From: Neckera pumila
Taxonomy: Eukaryota; Streptophyta; Bryopsida; Hypnales; Neckeraceae
Direction of reading: 5' to 3'
Assembly (NCBI GenBank): GCA_963969595.1
Contig: OZ018409.1
Coordinates: forward strand, 46,823,282 to 46,887,281
Length of the DNA stretch: 64,000 nucleotides
Shown: piece by piece, positions 12,149-24,029 of the stretch
Position numbering within the stretch: position 1 is the first letter of the stretch
How the letters are laid out: every line of letters begins with the position of its first letter
Translations under genes and position numbers: made by a program
The notes under the pieces: model-generated
What the model was told of the DNA's origin: nothing
The model's input: only the letters and a program-made list of their open reading frames with translations
Database searches by the model: none

Positions 12149-14849
12149 TGTTGTACGCGTAATCTAGGCGTAAGTATCCTTAACACAAAAATGTGCTAAG
12201 ATAACACGAATTATCGTCCCAGGGAATTTCCGGATTGTATGTAGCATATTCTAGCTATCCGTCTTTTCTTTCTTTCTTTCTTTCTTCTCACCAACTCATC
12301 ATTTTCCGGATACTTTCACAACCCGGAACCTAACCTACCTGGAATCCGGTTTACGTCTCTTCTTCCAATCCGGTTTTCAATACCTCTGTTTCACCTTCAG
12401 AGGGTCCACTAGTTGATCTTTTGAGGGGTAGGGACTTCACCACTCTGGTTCTCCTACAATTCTACAAACACAAACAAGACCACCCAAGTATTCAAGATGT
12501 TGCAGCAAGACGAAAAGATCCGGATCCTCACAACTTCCGGATGGTGATTCCGAACAGCAGGTCATTCAGGAATACTTCATTCTCCCTTACTACAACGATA
12601 GATCTCAGAGTCCGGAACCAATACGGGGGTGTAATCTTTCTAGATGTTAGATGAATTCTGAGGTTGGCAGATCTTCCAGACAAGTGGGGGCTTCCTTGGG
12701 CAGGCGCTTACCTTCGCAAGGCTTGACAACCGGACTCGCTTCCCCACTACTCTGTGATCCGAACTACTCTTCTGGTAATTTAAAGACACTGTGAGCACCC
12801 CTAAGTCAACAATCCAACAACATTACAATAGTACACTCTCGACTCAGACCGTATTCTCCTAAATCCGGATTCCTCCTCACCCGTCTTTTCCTTCCAACAC
12901 CCAAACCACAGATCACCATAATCCGGATACACTGATAGAGCGAAAATGCATACCCGAGGGCTCAAATTTCGAAAAGGGAATGAAATACAATTGAATATCA
13001 ACTAGGAGGGAATGAGGAGCGACTAACTTGCCTGCCCTTAAAAACCCAAAACAAAACCAAAGTCAACACCCTAAAAGCGAAAAGGGCACCCCCACAAACT
13101 GGGGTAATCATACACACACCAAGGAAATCCCAAATAAACCGGAAAGTCCTTATCCCTAAATTTCCGAAAACTGGGCCCACGCTTGGAATCCGGTTCCGGA
13201 ACTAAACTATCTAAATTCTAACCCACCTTTTACAAGTAGTCCCCTTCTAACTACTTGTCTACCCAAGATTTCTTTAAACTCCCGGCTCCCTGTTTGGCTG
13301 CCGCTTACCGGAACTCTTTGCTGGCGTCATCTTGGCAGCTCGAGGCGGATTCTGAAGGGTCGTAGGAGACGTCTCTTCCTCCTCCGTATCCTCTTCAGAC
13401 TCTGATCTTGACTTAATCTCACCAGATTTGGAGTCTTTAATTTGTTGTTTCACTGGCTTCTTGCCTTCCGGTTTCCGCTTTTCAGACTTCCAGAGTTTCA
13501 ATTGCCTCTCAGGCTCCACAATCTCGAGTTCTTCATCTGGATCCGTGTCCTTGGCCTCCATTATTTCCGTCCTCCTCTTTAGCCAGGTTTCCGGCTTGGT
13601 TTCCGGTCTCGCCTCTGGAGCCGGATCTCCTAAGTCAATCAATTCTGTATCCCAGGCAGGTGACGGTTGCCACATATGAGGGAATCCCTCCGGGTGTTCT
13701 CTTGCCAGATTTTTCGTCCCCAAACCCTCTAGTAGATCCCTTCGGATCGGCAACCTCTGCCCAGCCTTTCCGGTTTTCCTTGGAGACTGTGAGGAAGGGA
13801 CAAAAGTATTTACCGTGTCCCACTTCAGGAACTGACTTGAGGAAGGTAACTTAGGTATCTTAAACATGGACTTCTGGCCTGGATCCTCTTGTGTCTCGGA
13901 AGTTCCGGCTCCGTGTTTGCTCGGGGACTCCATGAAGATATCCGGAAGTAGCCCAAAGTCGTCCTTGGCCACATCCAGATGACCTAGCAGTTGTCGAATC
14001 TCGTCCAAAACGATCTTCATCTTTGCCTCTTAATTGACCAGGACTTGCAGCACTCTTGATCGGGTAACAGTGCTGTCATTCTCGAGTTTCTTCATATAAA
14101 GCGCGAACCGGATGATCTGATGTTCCGATTCTTCTACCAACACCCTTGAATCCCTGACTAACTTCAAGGCATCCGTCTCCTTCTTCCGTGCTGAGAGCGA
14201 TTGCCCCTCCGTCCAGTAGAACTTGTTCTTGTAGTGATCCCGTTCCGCCTTAAGCAGCTCGATCTGCTTGTCCTTCTCTTGGAGTAGTGCCGGATCCGGT
14301 CTCTTCCGGAGTTTGTTGAAGATCTGGTCCGTCTCAACATTCAACTCCTTGGCGACGCCCGTGATCATCTCTGCCATCTCGGTGTGCAACTTCCGACACT
14401 GCACCATCCATCGGGTTCCGGCTTCATAGAAGTCGGATTCATCGGAAGTTTCCGGTGATGGCTGGGTTAGGTACGGATTCGGTTCCGGCACGTCTAGACT
14501 CGTTCTTCGTGCGTCTAGATTGGTGGTCTTCTGTCGCTTCTTCTTCTCCAGCGGCTTCGGTTCCGGATCCTCCTCTTCTTCTTCTTCTTCCTCTAGTGCC
14601 GCTTCTTCCGTCGGCTTCAACTCTTTCGTGAATCCGTACTTCAGGATTTGCATTCCGGTCTCATAGGCTACTTGTTCCTACGGAGTCATGAAATCAAAAT
14701 GATGGTACATATGGAACAAGTAGGTGCTGAGCGGACTCTACTTGGCCTTGTTGATAGCCCCCGCCATCTTCTTGACCTTCTGGTGGATTATGGTCGCCCA
14801 GTTCATGACCCGGCCCTTGATTGCTCCAAATATTGTATTCGCCACCGTA
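12149..14849 (-). mobile_element. Giant LTR fragment L1 (Ty3/gypsy, subfamily B), reverse
   Basis: Begins with TGTTGTACGCG, the reverse complement of the LTR 3' end, and follows the same order as the complete solo LTR at 31265-34964. It stops abruptly at 14849 inside the LTR-encoded ORF, where the 5' LTR L2 begins with TGTGAGAG in the opposite direction. The promoter end of L1 is therefore missing; the simplest reading is that the element starting at 14850 inserted into L1. The left flank is ATACA. Confidence 0.85.
13274..14849 (-). pseudogene. LTR-encoded ORF, L1 copy (broken)
   Basis: Homologous to the ORFs inside the other LTRs here. On the minus strand a glutamate-rich segment (EEEEEEEEDPEPKPLEKKK), a coiled-coil region with QIFNKLRKRPDPALLQEKDK, and a charged tail can be read. 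A stop (TAA at 14030 in place of the Tyr codon of the L4 copy) splits it. Another stop lies just upstream of 14653, and the N-terminal part is cut off by L2. Function unknown. Confidence 0.7.
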
Positions 14850-15158
14850 TGTGAGAGTATGTAATGTCAAACTCCGGAATTCCGGATTAGTTTAGGAGTA
14901 GATTAGTGAGTTTTTTTGAAATTTTTGAATACTAACATAGTAACCCGGAATACTTAGCCAAACCAGAAAACTGGGAATGTTCCAGCTTAGCAAAAACTGT
15001 AAAATGGGTAAGGAACGGATCCTAATGGGATCCGTAATCCGGAAGATAATCCGGATGTAGGAAACTTACGACCTAGGTTCCGGTCCGGGATGTGGGTTTC
15101 ATTGGCAAAAGGCGGCGCATTTATGGGCCGTCCCAACGGGCGTTGGTCGCTGGCTGGC

Positions 15159-15166
15159 TACTTAAG
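15159..15166 (+). promoter_or_regulatory. TACTTAAG box, candidate TATA element of L2
   Basis: TACTTAAG lies 170 bp upstream of the LTR ORF start. The same octamer in the same context (a GGCGGCGCATT stretch, a GGTCGCTGGCTG-like stretch, then TACTTAAG, then a CT-rich leader) recurs in L3 (23711-23718), L4 (34644-34651) and L6 (60514-60521). Conservation between subfamilies that differ elsewhere supports a promoter role. Its function is inferred. Confidence 0.55.
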
Positions 15167-15335
15167 TCGTTTTCCTCCATTCCTTTCTCTCTTTCTTCTG
15201 CTCAAGGATGCGTATGTGTTTGCAGGTTTGGAGCGCGCATTAGCTGAGTGAAAGAGTGGTGAGATAGGATCAAATAGGGAGAGAAGGAGAAGAGGGTGCC
15301 GATTGCACCAGGGTAGTAGAGTTCGGTTGGCGTAG

Positions 15336-17269
15336 ATGGAGGAATCTTGCAAACCGACAGTTACGGCCAAGTGGCTCAATCCGGTTATACCTACGGATCC
15401 GAAGGCGCGGGTGCTTTTGGAAGGTGATCTGGACAACATGAGATGTGCGGGATTGTTGCGCAAGCCGTGGAATCTCAAGGACGAGGCGATGATCCACGAA
15501 GTCGTGATCGGAGCTCCAAATCAGTTCAAGTTGACGGAGTGAGGGAAGTCAGCAAAGTGGACCGAGGAGATGTGGACGAAAGTCTACTCGTTCCGGAAGG
15601 CAGGTTTCGGATATGCTTTGAGGAATGACGGGTACATTAAAAAGAAGCTCCGAAATCTACCCCATCCGAAGGAAGGATTTGCGATCCATGATTGCATTGA
15701 CGTGAGGCAGAGACAGGTGCTGGAATTCCTGGTTCCGATCCTGTATCCGGAGAAGCCGACCCGGCTCACCAGCACGTTGAGCAACACTGTTTTCGGAGCG
15801 ATGGAGGATAGGCCGGTACATTGGGGGAGGATATTGAAGGCCGTGGTGCAGAAACTAGCGGACGGCGTGCAAAAGGCCAAGTCCAGCCCGCTCAGCACCT
15901 ACCTTTTCCACCTTTACTACCACAACGGGATCGTGAGTGAGCAAGAAACCAAGGACTACAAGGTAGCTGAGGAAATGCTGAAGTACGGTCTGGCTCCGGA
16001 ATTGGAGAAGCACGCCGAGGAATCAGTTGTGGACGTGACACCGCCAAGGCCGGAAAGGGCGGAAAGTTTGCGCCGGAAGTCGACCAACCCGAACGCAAGG
16101 GAAAAACAGCAAGTTCCGGAAACGAGGGAACCAGGCCGGACCTTCTCAGACCTTGGAGGGAACGAGTTGTTCGATTCCGGAGAGGAGTGGTTCCAGGAGG
16201 CAAGGAAACGATATGAGGAATTGGCGGATTTTGTATGCATGATATCCGAAGAAATGAAGGTGGAGCCAAACGAGATTTTGGGGGAGCTTAGAAAGCGTCC
16301 GGATCCGATCCTACTCAGTAAAAAGGAGGAGTACATCCGGAAACTGGAGGAAGAAAAGATCCATTTCCAGACCGTTTGAGTGTTGCGGATGAAGCCCTCC
16401 AATTCGCATTCAAGAGAGAGGCGGATGTGATGCATGTAGTAAGGACACTGACGGATCTGGTGGGGCAACTCGTGGATCAAATCATGCGTGCCCAGCTCTT
16501 CACCGATAAGTTAGTTCAAGAGGGCGTCGTGATCGGAAGTATGATTCTCAAGATTCTGGTGGATTATGAAATCAAGATGGAGAACGTACTGGCGGAGATG
16601 AGGAAACTGTTGGGCTTTCTCGATCCGTCAGTCATGGACTTCACCAAATTTCCGGAAGTGCAGAGTGCACAGTTGTGGAAGACTCCGGCCAAACTAATCC
16701 CCGCCGGAAGGACTCCCATATCGGAGCAAGGGCTTCAAGCTTTGCTGAAGGACGTTACGGCTTAGTGTGCAGGTCAGGCGGGGCCGTCACGAAGGAGGGA
16801 GAGGTGAACCGTGGAGGTTACCAAGGAAGGGACGGGTTCTGCAGTGGTTCAGGAAACTTCGGTGAAGACGGTCCTGGTCACGTTTCTTCCACGCACAGCA
16901 AGGGTACCAGAGGGGAACATAGGATCCACGGTCCTGGTTTCCCCAGTTTGGACGGATTTGACGAGTTGGATGCCTGTGGTGGAGAATCCGGCCCGGACAC
17001 ATCCGGAAGACTTCACCCACATGGAGGAAGCATTCGAAGAGGAGGAGGAAGGTGGTGAAGAGGATCCGGTTGGAGCTTCATTGGGGCAACCCATTGAAAT
17101 GGAGTCGGATAAGGAGTTAGTCTTATCCGATGACGAGGAAACGGAAGACACAACAACTCCGCTCCTCCGATGTCCAATCTAGACCCGGGCAAGTATCCGA
17201 AACACTCCCACGAAGACGACAGGGGGGACACAAGGCGGTAGCAGTTCGAAGAAGTCACGGAGGAAGTAG
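15336..17269 (+). pseudogene. LTR-encoded ORF, L2 copy (about 640 codons, broken)
   Basis: ATG at 15336 (MEESCKPTVTAKWLNP), end at TAG 17267-17269 after SSSKKSRRK. N-terminal part: a compact domain (~170 aa) with WTEEMWTKVYSFRK and LNFLIPIVYPEKP-like motifs. Middle: a charged linker, then coiled coil (EYIRKLEEEK). C-terminus: an acidic glutamate-rich tail. Damage: a TGA at 15540 where L3 has CGA, a 1-nt frameshift near 16375, and further shifts near 16765-16811. I do not recognise the family. It is not gag, protease, RT, RNase H or integrase, since those are found separately downstream. Homologous ORFs occur in all other LTR copies here. Confidence 0.75.
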
Positions 17270-18382
17270 TTAGTTAGGATGTTTGGATTTTTGCTTAGGA
17301 TTTGAATCCTAGTTCCGAAATGGTTTTTTTGCACCTGGGACCCTAGTTCCGGATTTATTTTTAGAACGAGCCGGCAGTGGATTTTTCGGGTATTTCGAGG
17401 GGTTCTCTAAGTGGCTGCCTGGATTCCCGGGGCTACTTTTTGGCTTTTAGGTGTTGGCTTTTTGTGGGTTTTTAAGGTCTGGCAAGCTTGTTGTGCTAGG
17501 ATTCCCTCCTAGCAGATTTTTATTTTGTATTCTATTCCTTTCTTTTAATCTAAGTGCTGAAGTGAGCTTCCAGATTTTCATCTTTGTGTTCAATTGTTGG
17601 TCTGATTGCTTGTGACTATACTAGAGTGTGAGGGAAGACGGGTGAGGAGGAATTCGGATTTTGGATAGTCGGTTCCATTTGAAAGGTACATTTGAGACAG
17701 TGTTTGATTCTTGACTGAGTGGAAGTACACAGTGCCTTTAAACTACCGTAACGGTGATCCGATTGATTGAGTAGCGGAAGCGAGTCCGGCTATCAACCCA
17801 TGCGGAGGTAAGCGCCCGCCCAAAGGAAGTCGCCACTCTCCTGAAAGGTCTGCCAATCTCGGAACGGTCTAGCACTTAACAAACCATCCCCGGTAGGTTT
17901 CGAAACCCTGTGATCTGTCGTTGTAGTAAGGAGTGGATCAAGTCCTGAGTGACTTGCTTTCCGGATCGGGTGTCTAGGAAGTTGTGAGGATCCGGATCTT
18001 CTTTCCTTGTTGCAACTCCTTTAAATATTCGGGTGTTTAGTTGTATTTGTCAAGTTTAGTGAGTGTGAGAACCAGAGTGGTGAAGTCCCTATCCCTCGAA
18101 AGATCAAAGCGGACCCTCTGAGGGTGAAATAGAGGTGAAAGAAACCATATTGATTTGGAAGTGGAAACCGGATTCCGGATAGAACCGGATTTGGGTTGAA
18201 ATCCGGGTAGTGGAAAGTTCCGGAATTGAGTGAATAGGTGATTGGATTGAGGAGAAAAGAGAATCTAGAAAACTTGAAATGTGCAGCATCATCTTGGAAT
18301 TCCCTGGGACGATAACTCGTGTCATTTTAGCACAACATTGTGGCTAAAGATACTTACGCCTAGATTGCGCGTACGACACTTT

Positions 18383-18400
18383 TGGCGCCGCTGCTGGGGA
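18383..18400 (+). other. Primer binding site, tRNA-Asp type
   Basis: TGGCGCCGCTGCTGGGGA begins four bases after the LTR end. It is nearly complementary to the 3' end of plant tRNA-Asp, the primer used by several plant Ty3/gypsy lineages. This fixes the orientation and the 3' border of L2. Confidence 0.85.
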
Positions 18401-18567
18401 TTCCGATCACGTGTAGCGTATTCTAGGTTGAGTCCAGTAGGAATCAGAAGAGTTGAACTTATTCTAGAATTCCAGGACGGAAGGTGCAGTTCAGACGGAA
18501 GTGTGAGGAAAGGGATCCTTGTGCCTCTAGGGGAGAGAATTTGGACAAAACTGCCAACTATCGCCTC

Positions 18568-19887
18568 ATGAGTAGGTCGTCAAATCGGAATCCGGGTGGA
18601 CGACGACCAGCTCGAGCTGAAGAAGGTCCCAGACAAGCCGTGGTCCACGAAATTCCTGCTCCCGAGTTAGACAACAAAATAGTGGTTGTATTCGTTTTAT
18701 GTATTGTGTCGGAAGGAGGATTAGAACGATCACGAAGTTCGGAAGCTAGAGAGCAATCAAAAGAGGAGAGAGTAGAGCCAGAGAAGCAACCTGATCCAAC
18801 TTCTTCAGAAGAAGAACAGACGGAGGACGAAGTAAAAGTCATGAATTCCAAAACCCGTCTCTGGTACAATAAGTTCAAGGGAGACGGAAGTAAGGATGTA
18901 GATGACTGGATGGGAGAGTTTGAGGCCACTTCAGTAGCCAACCAGGAGGATCAAGGATCTAAGCAACGTATTTTTCAAGGTTTGCTGAAGAGCGAGGCCT
19001 TGAGATGGTACCAGGATGTTCCGGAAGCTATCCAGAATAACTGGGATCATCTGAAGGAACTCTTTCTCCGGACGTTCAGGGAGGTTGGAGGAGAAGCCCG
19101 AGCCCTTGGGAGGCTAATTAAAGTTACCATGCGCCCCGAGGAGTCAGTCCGGAAGTATGGACAGAGGGTGAAGGATTTGATCAAGAAACTCACTACGGAT
19201 GTAGTCGCCAGTATACAAATGGAATGGTATGTGGCAGGATTTCCGGAGGAGATGGCATTCCAGATCCGGCAATCCCATCCCACAACATTACGGGAGGCCA
19301 TGGAGTCGGCCCAGAACTACAAAAATTCGGCTTAGTCGCTGCGGAGATCCATCAAGAAGAGTGCCAAGATGGACCGAGGACGCAGTAAGAAGTACGAGAA
19401 GAAGGAGAAGAGGAGACGGAAGTTCTCGAAGTCGGAACCTTCAACCTCGGCTTTTGGAATGAAATCCTCCTAGACCAAGTCATCTAGCTCCGATACGAAT
19501 CCAGAAGTCTCCAGCAGCAGACGACATTCACGGGGCAGAGAGGAGCGAGGTAGTCAGAGCTTGGTGAAGGTGAAGGTGGAAGATGATGCATCCAAGAAAT
19601 TCATGAAGAATATCCAAGAGTCGTTGGAGGCAATCAAAGTCAATTTGGCCGACAACCAGAAGCCGAGACGGATTGTTCCGACCACTCGAACCAACGTTTG
19701 GTGTACAAGGTGCGGAAGACCCGGTCATTACGCCAGCGAGTGTAACCTTGACCAACAAAAGCAAGTACACTATGTGGACAAGGAAGGAGTGTACTACACA
19801 CTACCCGAACCAGAAGAATACGAGGAGCAGATCAATCTGGTTTTCCAGGTCCAGGCCGGATACGGAAGAAGAAGGGTACCTCAGTAA
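18568..19887 (+). pseudogene. gag: gag of the Ty3/gypsy element (in-frame stops)
   Basis: The probable start is ATG 18568 (MSRSSNRNPGGRR). A retrotransposon gag core lies at about 18840-19320 (WYNKFKGDG, then ALRWYQDVPE, then LKELFLRTF, then MEWYVAGFPEE). A lysine/arginine-rich stretch and a CCHC knuckle (CTRCGRPGHYASEC, ~19705) follow in the same frame. TAG codons at 19333 and 19471 interrupt the frame, so no full-length Gag can be made without readthrough. Gag would form the capsid and bind the RNA. Confidence 0.85.
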
Positions 19888-19929
19888 CTAATCCGGGCAC
19901 CTACGAATCCGTATGCAGCCGGGCCCAGT

Positions 19930-20204
19930 CAAGGTAATTTTCCTGCATCAAAGTTTCCACCCGGATGCTGTTTCTTGTGTGGTAGCCCCCATCATTATGC
20001 AAACAATTGTCCTCATGGGAGATAAGGGAGGGTGCACCATTGCCTCTACCTTGTCAAAATTGTGGGCAATACGGACATGACGTTGGTGATTGTCCTAAAC
20101 CTCAAGTAGCTAGAACTCTTTACAAACAAGTCGAAGTTCCGCCTAGAGACCGATTCGGACTCAATTACGGTTCTGTTGACGGAATTGAGAATTCGAAGAG
20201 TTGA
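19930..20204 (+). pseudogene. Two further CCHC zinc knuckles, shifted frame
   Basis: CFLCGSPHHYANNC (~19969) and CQNCGQYGHDVGDC (~20058) follow the first knuckle but in different frames, showing frameshifts after 19887. Three knuckles in a row are more than the one or two usual in Ty3 Gag. They would bind genomic RNA. Confidence 0.75.
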
Positions 20205-20779
20205 CAATCAAGGGTGGAACTTCCGGAAAGCAAAGAGGGATCTGTTCATAGAGTAGCAACCCGAAGTTCCACCAAGAACCAGGAAAATGAGAGTAAAATT
20301 AGGAAACATAAAAATAGACCTACTAGAAATCCGAATTCGGGTTTCAATGATTCCAATCATTCCAAGAGAAGGGAACCCGTTCACCCCAGAGTGGAGTTAG
20401 AAAAAGGGGTGGACCATAACCCGATCTCCATTGACATTAGCAAGCAGATGCAGGAAAGCTTGGAGGGATCTTCGAGAGATCCGGAATCTGCTTGCTGGGT
20501 CGTCACTTCTGATGAAGTTCCGGTTGTCATCAATCTGGAACTTAAGGTGGACAAATACAATATCGTCTGAGATATCAAGGGTCAGCAGGCAAATGTCATG
20601 ATTAGGCAACTCCTGCATGACAACGTGCACTATCAGAAGTTGATCCGGGACGCCTGGACAAAAAAGAGGAGGAAAATATTAAGGTTACCATTGGCAGCTG
20701 TGAATTTTTCACAGACAGAAGACTACGGAGCGCCGGAACTAGAAGTGGAAGTAGGTGGATGCATCCTGCCGAGAGTTCC
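20205..20779 (+). pseudogene. Gag-protease linker region, decayed
   Basis: Frames at 20214-20570 and 20598-20779 give a charged linker and the lead-in to the protease (CILPRVP). The coding sequence is cut exactly at 20779 by the solo LTR and resumes at 24030 with VDGGSEVN. A stop at 20568-20570 separates the two parts. No domain is recognisable in the linker. Confidence 0.6.
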
Positions 20780-23700
20780 TGTTGTACGCGCAATCTAGGC
20801 GTAAGTATCTTTAGCCACAATGTTGTGCTAAAATGACACGAGTTATCGTCCCAAGGAATTCCAAGATGGTGCTGCACATTTCAAGTTTTCCAGATTCTCT
20901 TTTCTCCTCAATCCAATCACCTGTTCACTCAATTCCGGAACTTTTCACTATCCGGAATTCAACCCAAATCCGGTTCTACCGGAATCCGGTTTCCACTTCC
21001 AAATCAATATGGTTTCTTTAACCTCTGTTTTACCCTCAGAGGGTCCGCTTTGATCTTTCGAGGGATAGGGACTTCACCACTCTGGTTCTCACACTCACTA
21101 AACTTGATAAATACAAACAAACACCCGAATATTTAAAGGAGTTGCAACAAGGAAAGAAGATCCGAATCCTCACAACTTCCTAGACATCCGATCCGGAAAA
21201 GCAGGTCACTCAGGACTTGATCCACTTCTCACTACAACAACAGATCACATGGTTTCGAAACCTACCGGGGGTGGTTTGTTAAGTGCTAGACCATTCCGAG
21301 GTTGGCAAACCTTCCGAGAGAGTGGCGACTTCCTCCGGGCGGGCGCTTACCTCCGCATAGGTTGACAGCCGGACTTGTTTCCGCTACTCAATCAATCGGA
21401 TCACCATTACGGTAGTTTAAAGGCCCTGTACACTTCCACTCAGTCAAGAATCAAACACTGTCTCAAATGTACCTTTCAAATGGAACCGACTATCCAAGAT
21501 CCGGATTCCTCCTCACCCGTCTTCCCTCACACTCTAGTACGGTCACAAACAATTAGACCAACACTTGAACACAAAGATGAAAATCTGGAAGCTCACTTCA
21601 GCACTTAGATTAAAAGAAAGGAATGGAATACAAAATGAAAATCTGCTAGGAGGGAATCCTAGCACAACAAGCTTGCCAGACCTTAAAAACCCACAAAAAG
21701 CCAATCACCTAAAAGCCAAAAAGCAGCCCCGGGAATCCAGGCAGCCAATCAGAGAACCCCCCGAAATACCCGAAAAATCCACTGCCGGCTCATTCTAAAA
21801 ATAAATCCGGAACCAGGGTCCTAAGTGCGGAAAACCCGTTCCGGAACTAGAATTCAAATCCTAAGCAAAAATCCAAACATCCTAACTAACTACTTCTTCC
21901 GCGACTTCTTCGAACTGCTACCACCTTGTGTCCCTCCTGTCATCTTCGTGGGAGTGTTCCGGACACTTGCCCGGGACTGGATTGGATGTCGGAGGAGCGG
22001 AGTTGTTATGTCTTCCGTTTCCTCGTTATCGGATAAGACTAACTCCTTATCCGACTCCATTTCAATGGGTTGCCCCAATGAAGCTCCAACCAGATCTTCT
22101 TCACCGCCTTCCTCCTCTTGCTCGAATGCTTCCTCCATGAGGGTGAAGTCTTTCGGATGTGTCCGGGCCGGATTCTCCACCACAGGCATCCGGCTCGTCA
22201 AATCCGTCCTAACTGGAGAAACCAGGATAGTGGATCCTATGTTCCCCTCTGGTACCCTTACCGTGCGTGGAAGAAACGTGACCAAGACCATCTTCACCGG
22301 AGTTTCCTGAACCACTGGAGAACCCGTCTCCTTCTTGGTAACCTCAGCGGTTCACCTCTCTCTCCTTCGTGACGGCCCCACCTGACCTGCACACTAAGCC
22401 GTAACGTCCTTCAGCAAGGCTTGAAGCCCTTGCTCCGATATGGGAGTCCTTCCGGCGGGGATTAGTTTGGCCGGAGTCTTCCACAACTGTGCACTCTGCA
22501 CTTCCGGAAATTTGGTGAAGTCCATGACTGACGGATCGAGAAAGCCCAACAGTTTCCTCATCTCTGCTAGTACGTTCTCCATCTTGATCTCATAATCCAC
22601 CAGGATCTTGAGAATCATACTTCCGATCACGACGCCCTCTTGAACTAACTTATCAGTGAAGAGCCGAGCACACGTGATTTGATCCGCGGGTTGCCCCACT
22701 AGATCCGTCAATGTCCTCACTACCTGCATCGCATCCGACTCTCTCTTGGATGCCAGCTGGAGGGCTTCATGCGCAACACCCAAACGAGTCTGGAGTTGGA
22801 TCTTCTCTTCCTCCAGTTTCCGGATGTACTCCTCCTTCTTTCTGAGCAGATCCGGGTCCGGACGCTTTCTAAGCTCCCCTAAAATTTCGTTCGGCTCCAC
22901 CTTCATTTCTTTCAATCATGCATATAAAATCCGCCAATTCCTCATACCATTTCCTTGCCTCCTAGTGGAAGAGTTAGGTGCTGAGTAGGCTGGACTTGGC
23001 CTTCTCTACGCCGTCTGCCAGTTTCTGCACCATGGCCTTCATTATCCTCCCCCAGTGTACCAGCCTATCCTCCATCGCTCTGAAAATAGTGTTGCCCAAC
23101 GTGCTGGTGAGCCGGGTCGACTTCTTCGGATACAGGATCGGAACCTGGAATTCCAGCACCTGTCTCTGCCTCACGTCACTGCAATCGTGGATAGCATATC
23201 CTTCCTTCGGATGGGGTAGGTTTCGGAACTTCTTTTGAACGTACTTGTCATTCCTCAAGGCGTATCCGGAACCTGCCTTCCGGAACGAGTAGACTTCCGT
23301 CCACATCTCCTCGGTCCACTTTGCCGACTTCCCTCGCTCCGTCAACTTGAACTGATTCAGAGCTCCGATCACGACTTTGTGGATCATCGCCTCGTCCTTG
23401 AGATTCCACGGCTTGCACAACAACCCCGCGCATCTCATGCTGTCCAGATCACCTTCCAAAAGCACCCGCGCCTTCGGATCCGTAGGTATAACCGGATTGA
23501 GCCACTTGGCCGTAACTGTCAGTTTGCGAGATTCTTCCATCCACGCCAACTGAACTCTACTACCCCGGTGCAATCGGCACCCTCCTCTCCTTCTCTCCCT
23601 ATCTGATTCTATCTCACCACTCTTTCACTCAGCTAATGCGCGCTCCAAACCTGCAAACACACACGCATCCTCGAGTAGAAGAAAGAGAGAAATGAAATGG

Positions 23701-24029
23701 AGGAGAACGACTTAAGTAGCCGGCGAGCGACCAACACCCGTTGAGACGGCCCATAAATGCGCCGCCTTTTGCCAACAAAACCCTAATTCTCGGACCGGAA
23801 CCTAGGTCGTAGATTTCCTGAACCCGGATCACCTTTTGGATTACAGATCCCGTTAAGATCCGTTCCTTACCCATTTTACAGTTTTTGCTAAGCCGGAACA
23901 TTCCCATTTTCTTGGTTTGGCTTAACTGTTCCGGGTTACTACGTCCGTATTTGAAAATTTCAAAAAAACTCACTAATCTACTCCTAAGCTAATCCGGAAT
24001 TCCGGAGTTTGACATTACGTACTCTCATA
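20780..24029 (-). repeat. Solo LTR L3 (3,250 bp, subfamily A), reverse
   Basis: Plus strand begins TGTTGTACGCG and ends ACTCTCATA. It is flanked by a 5 bp target duplication GTTCC at 20775-20779 and 24030-24034. The terminal TG of the LTR has become TA. It is closely related to L2 but lacks about 280 bp near 22976. There is no internal retroelement sequence, so it is a solo LTR left by LTR-LTR recombination after insertion into the older element. Confidence 0.92.
21890..23540 (-). pseudogene. LTR-encoded ORF, L3 copy (internal deletion)
   Basis: Read on the minus strand from MEESRKLTVTAKWLNP (23540) to a stop at 21890 after SSKKSRKK. The N-terminal domain (22974-23540) is continuous here, with CGA (Arg) where L2 has a stop. 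About 280 bp covering the linker is deleted at ~22976-22915, fusing the N-terminal domain to the coiled-coil part with a frame change. The coiled-coil (22394-22915) and acidic tail (21890-22315) are each open. Confidence 0.7.

Larger units (their letters stand above)
14850..18378 (+). repeat. 5' LTR L2 (3,529 bp, subfamily A)
   Basis: Starts TGTGAGAGTATG and ends GCGCGTACGACA, four bases before a tRNA-Asp-type primer site. These are TG...CA termini. It is unusually long for a Ty3/gypsy LTR because it holds a ~1.9 kb ORF (15336-17269), a promoter-like box at 15159 and a ~1.1 kb 3' portion. It matches L3 throughout except for a ~280 bp segment absent from L3. Confidence 0.9.
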
